64,000 nucleotides of DNA from Beaufortia kweichowensis (Eukaryota > Chordata > Actinopteri > Cypriniformes > Gastromyzontidae), in contig CM032817.1 in the NCBI GenBank assembly GCA_019155185.1, forward strand, positions 9,134,034-9,198,033, written 5' to 3'. The notes beneath the pieces are model-generated. The model had not been told where the DNA came from. It searched no databases and was given only the letters and a program-made list of their open reading frames with translations. The number at the start of each line of letters is the position of its first letter. Position 1 is the stretch's first letter. Positions 22,896-34,960 of the stretch are shown here, in pieces. Made by a program: the position numbers and the translations under genes.

Positions 22896-25819
22896 GACCA
22901 ACGGGTTTGACGGAATTTGTAGTCCGCATGAAACTTACGCGTGATTATTATTTTATATGATCTTTATGAAGTTTTGTAACCCCTTATTGTACGATCATTT
23001 TAAGTTTGTATGTCATAATTTATGTGCAAGTTTTGAAAATATCTCTTTAGTCGCTTTATTTATAAAAAATAAATAAAAACAAGACTTTAATTTAATAAAT
23101 ATTTGCTTGCTGTACTTATATTATACTTATTATACTATACTTATATTTCTGAACTTTAAACTACTGATAAGGAGTGACACCTAAATTCAGTAAATATTAT
23201 TTGATTACTTTATTTATTTGTAACGAAGGTTGAATATGAAATGCTATTTGATCTTTGTGACATTGTAACTGTGAGCTTGTCTTTACCAGTTTCCAATTTC
23301 CAGTCTAAACCAAGTCTTTTAAACCCAGTCTGCTGAGCAAACAGACCAATTGAGTCAACCACTGTGTCATGTAATGAGCCCCAGCCCAACATTTATAGAA
23401 GTAGATAATAATAATTTTATTATAAATAGGGTCATAATAAATAGAAAATAATGCACCTACTCACAACAGATGTTAGATGAGAGCATGTAGACAGCACCCC
23501 ACCTGTCAATACATATTGTCCTGGTATTCAGACAGAATCATTGGAACTTTCCCAACCTGCATGCGGTTCACTCAGTACATGGACTTTTGTGACAGTGTCT
23601 GCTAATTGCATAACAAAACCATTAAGCTGATCCGCTAATCATTCGGTGGGAAATACAGACACCAACACCAACAGTGAAACTAGTCCCAGCTAGTGAAAAA
23701 CAGGGTGTCAACCAAGGAGTTGGAATCTGAATTGAGATGTTCTTGTTTGACTTGGTTTACAGAAAGTCAAGTACAGCCCCACCCTGTGAAATAGGTTTTT
23801 GTAAGAATACGGTGAGTTTGGTACTTTCATGAAGCCAACATTTTATATGTATAATGCTTAATTCACGTTAGAAAATATATCAACGGTAATGCCATTTCTA
23901 ACTCCTTTATTGTATATAAATAATCTGATAAGCATTATAATGTTTGTTAATGTAAATATTGAAAGTTATTAGAAAATGGTATGTTGACATGGATGTGTAT
24001 GGTGTGTTTTGCATTCAACCCAAAGTTAAGCGATACATGTACAACACAATCTTTATGAAGCATATTTAGTGTAAAGGCTACAGTACAGTCCTACAGTTTA
24101 GTTTAGTTTACAACCCAAAGACACTTTACATGTATGATAAACATGTTTACTTACAGGGAAATATGTAAGTATGGTCAAGCCCCACAACCAAAATTTATTT
24201 ACATATACTTTTTTAGCTCAAAACTTTAGTGTATAAAATATCTTTCACAATGGCTGACAACAGCTACATCTTTATGATGCACATATATTTCTTTGTACTG
24301 TTGAATTGTGCAAATCCAATCATATAGTCAAAGTAAAAGCAAATTAAAGCAGCTCCATATGTAATCACTATAATTATTTTTAATATTACCGGTTTGAATG
24401 AGGGGGAAATACACACAACAAGCATATGATCACAGGGCAGCAAAAACTGTAGACTGACAGATAAGGTCACATAGATTGTAGATATTTGTAAGTGTTTTAT
24501 GACTGACTTATTTACAAGTGTAATTTTCCTCCAAAAACCTCTGGAATGCACAAAAGATCCTATTGTTTTGTTCCTTGGCCTTAAAATAGGAGAAGTTGGC
24601 TATGATCGCCCATTTATAAATCCCCAGTAAAAAGCTTCTTTATCAAAAAATAATAATCAGAACAATACATATGATGTATAAAATGAGAAGCAATTAATAA
24701 AATATAATCTGAACCACTAGTATTTGGTTACAATAATATTTTTTTGCAGTCCTTATCACGTAGCCTTGATTTTTTTTCTATTTTGAGTTACCAGACACAC
24801 ATTCATTACCGTGACACACACCGTTTGAACCAACAACAACAAAAACAGTGACAGAACAACACAATATTCTCTGAATATCAGCTCTAGATTATATGTAATT
24901 CCAAGATGTGACATATGGAAGACCCTGAAATGCATTATAAGTTCAAACCAGACACTTAAAAGCTAATATTAAGGATCCTTTCTGTCAAATCAAATGACAG
25001 ACAGCTATTTTAATCCTATGGTAAGAGTAATAGGGAGCGGCATGTGTTGATTCATGCCCCAATCTAGGCAAACAACCAGTAGCTACTTGCTCCAGGTTTG
25101 ATCTGTCACCATCCTTTCCAGGTTTCTTGAGGGAGTGGCTTGTGCAAAGGGTAACGGGAGGTTGAGAGGCAACATTCTGCTCTTGTCATATCTTAAGATC
25201 AACATGACATCATGCAACACAATGTCCACTCTGCATTTCTCCTCCCCTGATGTCACCATCTGACTCAAGGTTCTTAAGAGCTCTGATAAGGGCAAGGTGG
25301 AGTGTGTTACTGGAGGTGTGGTCGAGAATCAGCACAGTCTCAAAGCGAGTGGTGGACCACAGGTCTGGAAAAGGTTCTTCTGTTGTTCTCCGTCCTCTTT
25401 CAACATCTCTACCTTTTCTTGATCCCTCAAGAAAGCTCTAGAGTCTTTAAAGAGTTTTTGGGCTCTTTCTTTTAGAAAAAGCAGAGAGTTGCACCCTCTT
25501 TTAATTTACATTGCTCACAAATTTGTTGACCAGGCACTTTTGACAACAGCTCAACAACAAAACACACGAGCACTGCAACGGTCTGGTGCCTCCTTTACAT
25601 CAATGACACCCAACTTAAGCATGTTGAGTCAGAAAAAGTCATTAAATTACTATCAATGGCACACGTACACTTAATTATATACTTTAATTTGTTGCTATTT
25701 AATATATCACTTTACATTTAATTATCTCTAAGTTCCCCCTACGGGTCCGTTCAGGGTCCTGTTCGTCTCCCACTAATTGCTCAGTGCCTCTGCAGGGCGT
25801 ACGTCCCATCCCCAGGGTG
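22896..25819. other. adipor2-wnt5b intergenic region with wnt5b 3' UTR
   Basis: AT-rich spacer between the adipor2 promoter and the wnt5b stop codon. The wnt5b 3' UTR occupies its right part. An ATTAAA on the minus strand near 25688 is a weak near candidate for polyadenylation and AATAAA near 23910 a distant one; I cannot decide the end. Small open frames at 25083-25441 on both strands look like UTR noise. No other gene was seen. Confidence 0.5.
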
Positions 25820-28800
25820 CTACTTGCAGACGAACTGATCTACCAGCGACGTGCAACGCTTGCATTTGACGTAGCAGCACCAGTGAAACTTGCAATGGCA
25901 GCGCTCGTGCTTGTAGGTCTTGAACTGGTCGTAGCCGCGTCCGCAGCACATCAGCTCGCAGCCGTCCATCCCCTCCGAGGTCTTGTTGCAGAGGCGACCC
26001 TGGGTGCCCAGAGAGCCGGTGGTCTCGTTTCTCAAGCAGTAGTCCGGGCTCGTGTCGATGTAGACCAGGTCGTCGGCCGTCGGGGGGTTGAAACGGTTGT
26101 TGACCAGTTCCAGCTTGCCTCGTCGGTTGATACGCATGGCGGCGGCGCTGTCGTACTTTTCCTTCAGGAACTCGCCGACGCGGCGGAAGTCGGCCAGCTG
26201 GAGCCAACAGGTTTTAAGGCTGCACGAACCCGACACTCCGTGACACTTGCATGCGACGTTGGCCAGATTGTACACCGCCTGAATGGAGAAGAATTAAAAT
26301 TTGTGTAAGCGCATTTTGGAACAGTAATTTGCATCAAATGAAGTGTAAACAAGGATTATTATATTATTATATTTCTAGGAGCTGTAGGTATACCGCTTAA
26401 AAATAACACTAGTGAAATAGGTGAGAAATCTTTGTGACGGCCCGAGGCTCTTTAAACAGCAAATCAAGAATCTGGGAGTGGCCCACACTTTATTAGCCAG
26501 TCAGATATGCTATCAGCCTGTAAATCATTTTGTACATTTGCTGAGAGGTTTTGAAGGACAAGGGTTTGAAGAAAGACTACTGTGTGTTTTAAAAAATGAA
26601 GAGTGATGTTTTTAATTTTTTTTAAGCTATATTACAACCCAATCAAAGATATTGCTGTCAAGTGCAGATAAGCTTTTACAGATTTTTTATAAAGATTTCA
26701 GAATATAATTTACAAGAGTGACCTGATCAAGATGACATTTTTTTACATGATTTAGTTCTTAAGATTTTTGCCTATAGAGTTGGCCAGATTTCATCTCACT
26801 GCACGTTGTTTACTTTATATCACTGTGTGTGACAAATAAACTCTTGACTCCTGTACACAATAACCATCCATTAAACAAGTCCGCCCTCTAGAGGCCAGAT
26901 GCCATCAATGCATCGTCTGTTTGAACCTGGTGGGGCCCTGAGGCCCTTTGAGTTTATGGTCCCTTAACAAACAAGAGAACTGCGGTGAGAGCATTTGGAG
27001 AACAATGGGATGAATAGTCATTCTGTTTAGAACACACAGAGAGCCCCATGTACACTGACAACAGACTTCCTGCTGACTAAATTCACTGCACCCCCCAGCT
27101 GAATCAATAAAGAAACACGCCACATATTGTTGTAATGAACTAACAGACATTTTTCCTTTCCCTTCTTTTTCAGCTGATACATTTAAAGACCATTACTTTA
27201 CACAAACTGAGTCGCCTCTAATGCATTGCTTATTAAAACAAGCAAATATTCGCCTCTCCACCATTTGGCCTCCACCAAGGTTGGTTGGGCATTGTGGGTA
27301 TTTCCCTCTTGGTTTGTGACGTGTCTTGTTTGTTGTACCTTTGTGCACGTTTAGTGTCCTGAACGAGAGAACATTAAAGGCATTCTCTCTCTCTCCCTCT
27401 CTGTCATTTAAGACTCACCAGACTCCTCCCTTTAACACCTCACGTGAGAACGTTTAACGGCCGTCTTTGAGGATGTGCCCCGCTAGTTTTCATCCCCCCT
27501 TTGGTGGCAGCTGTTTGAGTTCCCTCCCTTTTACCGGCTCGCACACAGACATTAAGGGAAGTTCCAACACCTTTCAAGTCTCTATCATCACCGGCCCTAC
27601 CTGCATACCTGTCTACAATCCAGAAACAACACACACACACTTACATAAACACGCTTTCCCACACGCCACAGGCTCACATCACGCAAACGCCTCTCGGGTT
27701 ATTTACCATCTTGCGTGTGAGGTTGCCAGTTACGTCTGTAATGATCTCTCAACAAAAGGGTTTAGGGGATTTGTATGCAACATGTGCGTCCAACTGAAAC
27801 CGTGTTCATATAAAGGCCTCGATTTCTCCCTTTTATTCGTCTTCTTTCATCTGTCTCCTTTACTCTCTTTTCTAACCCCCTCCCTTTTCACTCTCTTTCT
27901 TTCCTTTTCTCTTTTTGGGCCGAGTGACCAAGGTGTGATGGATAGACAGAGTCACTGGTGCGTGGTAAGGACACGCATGCGGAGCTGTGGATAATAGAGC
28001 AGGGTCAGGGTCGGCTACCGGGCGGGGTCGGGGCGGAGCCCGAGGACGGCAAACAACAGTCCCTGGAGGTGTAGAGATAAGAGACATGGGATGGGGATAA
28101 AGAATCCAAAGTAAATAAATATAATTTCATGATGAACTACGCTGAGAAAATGTAGCAGTTTTAAAGGCCACAAAGATGTATTTATATACGTCGGATTTTT
28201 GTGGATTAAATGTGTTTTTTGTTCTTAGGGTGTGGAAAGATTAATTAGGCTACAACACACTGCTGAAAAGGGCATACCCAAAGATAAAAATAATTAAAAA
28301 TATGTTTTTATAAAGCCATATGTATATTTTAAAATGAATTTATTACATAAAAATGTGTGTGTGTGTGGTTAAGTTACAATAGAAAACACAAAAAAGTATG
28401 TTATCTTCATAGAGGGGAGAGGCAGTTTGGGTCAACTTTGTGCACCAGAACCACACGCAACATCTTTCACTAAACCCGTACAGCTCCCCCTGCCTCGACT
28501 CCACGCTGAGGGGCATCTGATACGCTTATGACACCTTTACAAAAGCCCACCAAAACTAAAGTCTCCAGCAAACAGGCCCTATTGAAAGGGAGCATCGGGG
28601 GGGCAGGCCTCATAGAGGAACAGATGAAACAGGGTCACTCACAGCACACCTTCACATCCACCCTCCGCCACGAAATGAACTAGACAAAAACAAGCACCTT
28701 TTCATTACGTCCAAGCCTGATAATTTAAAAAAGAACTAAAAGTAAGTCAATAGAAGAACTTGAGGGTGGTCGGGTAGATATAATCTCCCAGCGTGCACGT

Positions 28801-31800
28801 ACAGAACCCATCCAGACCTTGACCTCTTCACCTCTGGGACCTCCAGGAGAAGATTCAGAGAAGTCAGAAGTGCCGTAACTCCAGAGAAGGGGCCCTCTCT
28901 TCTGTAAACAGCTTAAATACACTCATCTTTCCTAAGACAAACATACGCAGCGGTGCTTTGGCATGGCAAGCGCCCACATCAGCAAGCAAATGGACTTTTT
29001 ATGGGACTGTTTCATTTTAAAAGCACTCAAATAACTAAGGGAAAGAAGATGAAATCGGGGTGTGGTATGACAAAGCGTGTGACTCGTAAGAGGACGAGGA
29101 ACGCATTCCAGCTTGATGGTGTGTTTTGGCAGGATGTGGTGACATTCTGCAGTGCATTCCGAGAGGGCGATAAGCTGCCCACTCAAGTTTTATGCCCACC
29201 TGAACGTGGCAGGGGGGCCACAGCTCGCTGGAGCCAGACCCCCCCACGCACACATATTTGGATAAAGTCCAATCATCTCTCTACTATATAGCTGTTCTAT
29301 AAAACAGCACGAAGCCATACGAAAAGAAAACGAGTTCCTGACTAAACATATTTGTCACACGTCACCTTATAAAAACTATTTGTTCTGGTCGGGACCAAAC
29401 TAGAAAATTAATGAAAGGGAGATCGGACGGCCATCTAAACTATAGCTGAGTGTGTGCTAGATAGTGAGCAACTGAATTTGACAAGAACAGATCTGGGGCC
29501 GAGCAGCTTTGACCTCCTGACCCCCACCAGACTCCAAGGGCGCCACAAGCCATTTGGTCACTTTGGTTAAATTAGCTCTCCACTGGAATCAAGTATTATG
29601 ATACTCACACAAAAACACATGCATTTATCATTAATCTAAGAAGAAGACAACTAAATGACTAATATAGAAAAAATTTATTTTGTTAACTTCTGGGGACAAT
29701 TTTGAATAGTAAACCCAAACACATCACACACACACATGTTTGAGAGGAGCGGGAAAATAAGTTAACTTTGTTTTTTTGTATGTGGTGCTCAGCAGGAGAC
29801 ATTAAACCTGCCTGTGGTTTATTCTCTCACAAACATCTGAAGCTGTGTTTATCAGTTACAGGGTATATCTGGAGAAACCGAGGTATCAACAGCCGAGTTT
29901 TCTTACATACCAAAGAAAACATGCACCGTAACAAAAAAAGCACTTATAGACACTTAATAGGGTCCAGTGAGTTCCATTTACTAACAGATCACCCATCTTT
30001 GTGTGCGTGCTCAATCGCTTACCATTCTCCCAGCCTCATTGTTCTGGAGGTTCATAAGCGTGCGCGCATGATCCGCTGATCCACGTGGGTGGTTCTTCTC
30101 ACGTTCACGGGCGTCCACGAACTCCCGGGCGAATCGGTAACCGTAGTTGACGTTGTCTCCGCAGCCACCCCACAACCAGTCTCTTGGAAGGTCTCTTGGA
30201 CGAGCCGCCCTGCTGCATCCACAGGTGGAGAGCTCACCCTCACGACACGCCCGACTCACCGCGTTCACCACGCCGGCTGCGCTGATGGCATAGGTGAATG
30301 CTGTTTCTCTGCTGCCTGCAAAAGACAAAAACAGAAAAGGACATGAAATCAATTCCAGCTTTTTTCTGGTGCCCGAATGTCACCCAAACCCCTCATTCCG
30401 AATTGATTATTCGCTTTTTAGTAAGGCACAGAGTAAAAGGACTAATTTTAAGGAACGCACAGATGGTAACAATCTTTCTGGTAAGCCCTGCAGTGAGAGA
30501 TAAGATTATCAGAAATGTGTGCGAGGACATAGACAGCCTCGTTTCATTGTTCTCCTGTTAAACAGCATACATTTTAATAGAAATATATAAAACATGAAAA
30601 AAACGGACAGTTTTTCAGTTTTGGTACACTTCATATAAAGCATATGATAACCCGCAAAGCTTTGCTGCCAAAGAGGCACTAGGTTTATAAAAATTTGTGC
30701 TCTTTTTTCGCATCTGTTCTGCATGTGTTACCTGCCTTTTTCCATCTAATAAGCCATCTGGAATGCAGATTTCACATACCTCAACAACACAGGCAATACA
30801 GTTAATAGCGTTTAACATTTAAAAGCTGTTGAAACATGTTAAAAAAACTGCTGGTACAACCATATTTAGAGATAAGCGCCTTCTATCAGTGCTTAACAGC
30901 ACAATAATTACAAGAGGAAATTTGTCAAACAAAACGTTTTTAAACAGCATGCCTTAAGAATTCTTCTTTATTAAACCAGCCGCGCTCCATGCCTTAATGA
31001 ATGTGAACTTGCCTCTGACTAGACAGCCTATAAAGTAACAGTTTTGTGCATTCAAAAGTTATATATAAACTGATAGCCTTTGCCCCATACTTAAAATAAT
31101 ATATAGATAGATTGGCAGACAGAATTAGGGTAAATTGGGATGCTTTTTATCGTATTAACAAAAAGTTGATAGTGTAGCATAAAAACTGAATGCAAAAATT
31201 GTATAAATTAAAATGTAAAACATTTAAAAATGAAAATCGATCCTACATACATAATCGCGTCCACTAACACACAATGTGGCGCTTTTAAACGGGTGTGTAC
31301 CTGCATTCCACCGATGCGCCTATTGAATTTGGAGGGCCACTTTTATGGGCCTTTGGTGCCCAGACTTCAAAAAGAGTCCCGGATATCCCGACTCCGTGTC
31401 ATCGTGTCATTGCATTTCAAAAGCGACGCTGGACAATGGGTCGACTAACACCTCAATATAAACCTCGCGATTGACTGCAAATAAGTCCCGTGCTATCTGG
31501 GGGGGGGCATGACGCGTCTTACACCTTGTTTCACTGATGAGCGGAACTAACACTCAATTGCGCAAAAAGAGCTGTCTTTACGCATACGAGCATGCATAGT
31601 CTACTACTTGCATTTGAGTACACGTTGTTTCGATTAGTAAATATTGTACATAAAAGATCTAGATTTACATATTTCAGCCTAGAGTTGTTGTTTGTATTTT
31701 AATGTGCAAATAAAAAAATCGGGCATGCATCATAAATGATATGGCATTCCTTCAACAAATTTCCTCTTAATTTATGTGGTTAAACATTAATAATCGAATG

Positions 31801-33028
31801 TCATTAAACACTTTACATTTATATAACAACAATAAAATTGGGTGTCAAACATTTTTATTTTACACTTTAACTACTCTTTGCTGCCATTTCCACTTCTGAT
31901 ATTTACTGCAGATTAGATGTTTTGTCTATTTTTTGAAATGCGTAAAACATTACATTGCAAACATAATTTGTTTTTTACGCGTAAAACAGTTCAATGCAGG
32001 CAATGAAATGTGTTGTAATACAGTGATGATGAATGTTATTTAAACACAGTTGATCTGGGTGCATGTGGGCTTTGCGCACAGCGGTGTTCACCTGACTCAC
32101 CTATCTGCATTACGCGGCCGAACACCGACGTGTTATCCACCGTGCTGCAGTTCCATCGCCTTTGCCTAAACTGGTACTGACACTCCTTGATGCCCGTCTT
32201 CGCTCCCTCTCCGATATAAACCATATGGTCCTGATAGAGCTGGCACAGCTTCCGCTGACCCTGAGAAAGACCCGTCAGCTGGCTGCACAGAGGCTGCGCT
32301 CCGATGATGTACATCTCCGGTCTCTGGATTGGGTTCAAAGCTAATGACCTGAAAAATCACCAAAAATAAGACCAAAGCACTGACCATCAGCCAAATACAA
32401 GATGTGCTTTAAAATAAACACAGGCTAGACAAATAACTTGTAACCTCAAGGACACAAAGAGTACTATTCTGTAATATTACATTAGGCTGAACAAACTGAC
32501 CTTGCATACTTTTACAGTAAGTATAGTGCAGTGTGTTTTACTCAATAAGCAAGTGTTCATTTTAAATATAATACGCATATATCACCATATAAATTGTACT
32601 GTTTTTATGGCAATATCATACACTCGACCTTGAGACAAACTATAAACCTGTGATTCGTTACGAATTATGAGCCTGATCTTTACATTTAAGAAAATCTAAG
32701 TTACAGAAAAAAACTGTTGTCTCAAGACGTGCTGCCATGAATATTGAATCCCTTATTTACAAACAGTTTGGCCATTTGTTGCCTAATGTAAATATTGTGA
32801 CAATGCCTCCACATTTGTTCTCAACTAACAGTTAATATGCTGTTTCATCCCTCCCGAAGACATATAACTCAATATTCTTCATAAAATTGACTTGACACTA
32901 CATGTATATAGTTATTGAATTATAATAGGATCTTACCACCACGAGTTGGCGAGCACCAGCAACTGTGGGTTGCAGGCGATGAGGGTCACTGCCAGAATTA
33001 GGTGTCCTTGGTTCATTCTTACATCCAT
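25820..33028 (-). CDS. wnt5b: Wnt5b secreted ligand (4 coding exons)
   Basis: Secreted lipid-modified glycoprotein of the non-canonical Wnt pathway (planar cell polarity, convergent extension, chondrocyte differentiation). Coding exons on the minus strand are 33028-32937, 32348-32101, 30315-30023 and 26278-25820. All have GT-AG junctions and join in frame to 1092 nt, 363 aa, a full-length Wnt. Residues 1-27 (MDVRMNQGHLILAV, hydrophobic to LLVLA) form the signal peptide, followed by NSWWSLALNPIQRPEM. The block CKCHGVSGSC holds the palmitoleoylated serine (S227). N-glycosylation sites include N97 (NCS), N103 (NTS) and N295 (NET). The C-terminus is rich in cysteine and ends DQFVCK. RPEM near residue 41 and the adipor2/fbxl14 synteny favour wnt5b over wnt5a. 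The start ATG has strong context (A at -3, G at +4). No defect was seen. Confidence 0.97.
26279..30022 (-). other. wnt5b: wnt5b intron 3
   Basis: A 3.7-kb intron between the third and fourth coding exons. It contains a CTCF-like motif at 26880-26898 and a GC-rich stretch near 28000-28060. No alternative exon or RNA gene was recognised. Confidence 0.7.
26880..26898 (-). promoter_or_regulatory. CTCF-like motif in wnt5b intron
   Basis: On the minus strand the site reads TGGCCTCTAGAGGGCGGA, close to the long CTCF consensus TGGCCACCAGGGGGCG. Its orientation is opposite to the sites at 7408 and 21782, so the pairs are convergent and bracket adipor2. Confidence 0.5.
30316..32100 (-). other. wnt5b: wnt5b intron 2
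   Basis: A 1.8-kb AT-rich intron; a G-run lies near 31500. Donor ATAG|GTGAGT and acceptor TTTTGCAG|GCAGC are clear. No other feature was recognised. Confidence 0.7.
32349..32936 (-). other. wnt5b: wnt5b intron 1
   Basis: A 588-bp intron that splits the second Trp codon of NSWW. The donor is TG|GTAAGA and the acceptor TTTTTCAG|GTCATT. A second AG (CATTAG) eight bases inside the exon would shift the frame and is not used. Confidence 0.75.
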
Positions 33029-33205
33029 TCTTCCTCTTCCAAGAAATGGAAACGTGAAGAGCCTCCTCTGGAGAAACATTAGGAAATGATAGTAATCCGC
33101 TTAGATGAGCTGCTTCCTTCAGATGTAACCTGACTAAAAAGTAACTCTTGAAGTAGAGAGACTCTGAGAGAGTTCTTTTACTGTAGCCCAACTCTGTTTT
33201 AAATA
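33029..33205 (-). promoter_or_regulatory. wnt5b: wnt5b leader and TATA-like promoter
   Basis: A minus-strand TATTTAAAA lies at 33205-33197, about 170 bp upstream of the start codon, which predicts transcription starting near 33165-33175. The leader contains one upstream ATG at 33079 in frame with the main start and in weak context (C at -3, T at +4). No stop separates the two; initiation there would add 17 residues beginning MFLQRRLF. Confidence 0.55.
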
Positions 33206-34249
33206 CCAGCTGTGCGTAAAGCACCTATACGACCGGAGGCACTAGCGGAGTCTGACATCTGTTAAGAAAACATTGCTTCATAAAACGGAACGAAATGGGA
33301 TGTCTGTGTGAGATTGGATTTAAGCGCCACATGGATAAAATGAAAATAAAAAATATATAAGTGCAACTAAATGGTAATAGCCCAAACTGTCTACTTCTCA
33401 CTCCTTCGGTTTTCGCAATACGGACTAACACCTCTCCGCTTCTATGGCACAACTTAACCCTCCTGCTCGCACTTCTTCTCACCCCCTTCGTCTTTTACGC
33501 GGATACAATAGAGAGGAGGAGGAGCGCAGGGGGAGCAGAAGAACCGTGCGCTGTTCGGTAAGGAATTTGGGGAGGCCATTGAATTGTGTGCAGAACAACA
33601 CAAGAGGGCAGCAGATGAGAACTGGTAGAAATTCATAAGAGAGTACCCGAGGAGGAAAACGTCACGGTTGCTTTGACTTTCTTGCGCGTAAAGGCGCATT
33701 TTAGATTCTTGGTCATTCAGAACACAATGCGTTTATGAATAGGAACTTGAGATATCTGTGCAGCTCCACGCATTTATATGAAAATCCGTTTCAAACAAAA
33801 GTAAGAAAGGCAAAAAGTTCACCGGGATGGATGGGGAAAGGGAGCGAATAAAAGAGTTAACGGCTTGGAAAATATCATTCTCCCATTAAAGTCCACTTGC
33901 GCATAATCTCCTTTCTCTTTAGATCTATAGTTTACCCCAATAAATCCGAAAAAGGGAAAAACAAAAATTCCTAGAGTGACATCAGAAATAAAAGCCACGC
34001 ATCTGATCTTTGACGGTTCAACTCTTGCTACCCCGTAAATCACTTTCCACATAAAAGACGCAGTTGCATTAAACTAATTTGGGCACAAGATATCCGCTCA
34101 CAATTGTAAGCAAGCAAGACTAAACCGTGCTGTAATGTGGGGAAATTTTTATCAGCAAACCCATTTTAGACGAATTTACGACTGATAACCAATATTGCAG
34201 ACATAAACAGCTACATTACACCCTATCATTCAGAAGTGCGGTGCGAGGA

Positions 34250-34263
34250 ATGCAAATACAATG
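34250..34263. promoter_or_regulatory. Octamer plus Sox-like composite site
   Basis: ATGCAAAT at 34250-34257 (POU octamer, exact) is followed directly by ACAATG (Sox core, complement CATTGT) at 34258-34263, about 1.2 kb upstream of the wnt5b start codon. The half-sites abut in an order different from the usual Sox-Oct composite. Confidence 0.35.
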
Positions 34264-34839
34264 AGTGTTTTACAGCTTCGGTCACTGCCAGACTGCCAGA
34301 ATTATAGAGCGCCTTGTTCCCGCATCACCCCCACCTCAATTCCCCTACACCTTTCTTTTGAGTGCCGTCCTACAGACATGTCAGAATTGGTGTGAGAGAC
34401 GCCACTCAATTTCCGAGCAGTCTGTGCATGATAAAGCGGCCTCTTCGGAGCCTTTCATCTCTTCTAATCCACACGCCCAGCCATCACCTTTACGCCACCC
34501 ATCGCAAACCTGAGCCCGTCTCCAGTGTCCCTCCCTCACCCTGGGACCCTTACGAACAGTGAGCAATTAACACTGTTTATTTTACTTTACGCTATGTACT
34601 GTGCGGTGCTGATTATTATATCGTTTTGGATAGTTTTTGTTTGTTGTATTTGCGCATGTGCCAAAAGTCTATTGTTTTCCACTAAAATGTGCTTCCACGA
34701 AAAATAATTAAAGTTTGTTATTGGTAATGCCACTTAAAAAATGTAAAAGATAATGTGTTTGACAATATACTGAAGATATCTCTAAACTGACAATCCAAAT
34801 AAATGTACACATTTCTAATTTAGGCGTAATTTATTGCCT

Positions 34840-34960
34840 TTACGCATTTGGTAGTCACTTTATCCAAAGTGACTTGCAGTGCATCCAAGCTATACATTTT
34901 ATAAGGGTAAAACCTTAACCCTAAACTTACGCAATGCTTTACCAACTGAGCAACAGAAAG
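34840..34960 (-). mobile_element. tRNA-derived SINE remnant
   Basis: On the minus strand it has a box A-like GTTGCTCAGTTGGTAAAGCA and a body with aaaatgtatagcttggatgc. Its tail, cactttggataaagtgacta then ccaaatgcg, is of the same LINE-type as the SINE at 5850. Confidence 0.75.

Noticed and set aside
25083..25441. Small open frames on both strands left of wnt5b
   Set aside because: They have no recognisable motif and fall in the probable wnt5b 3' UTR.
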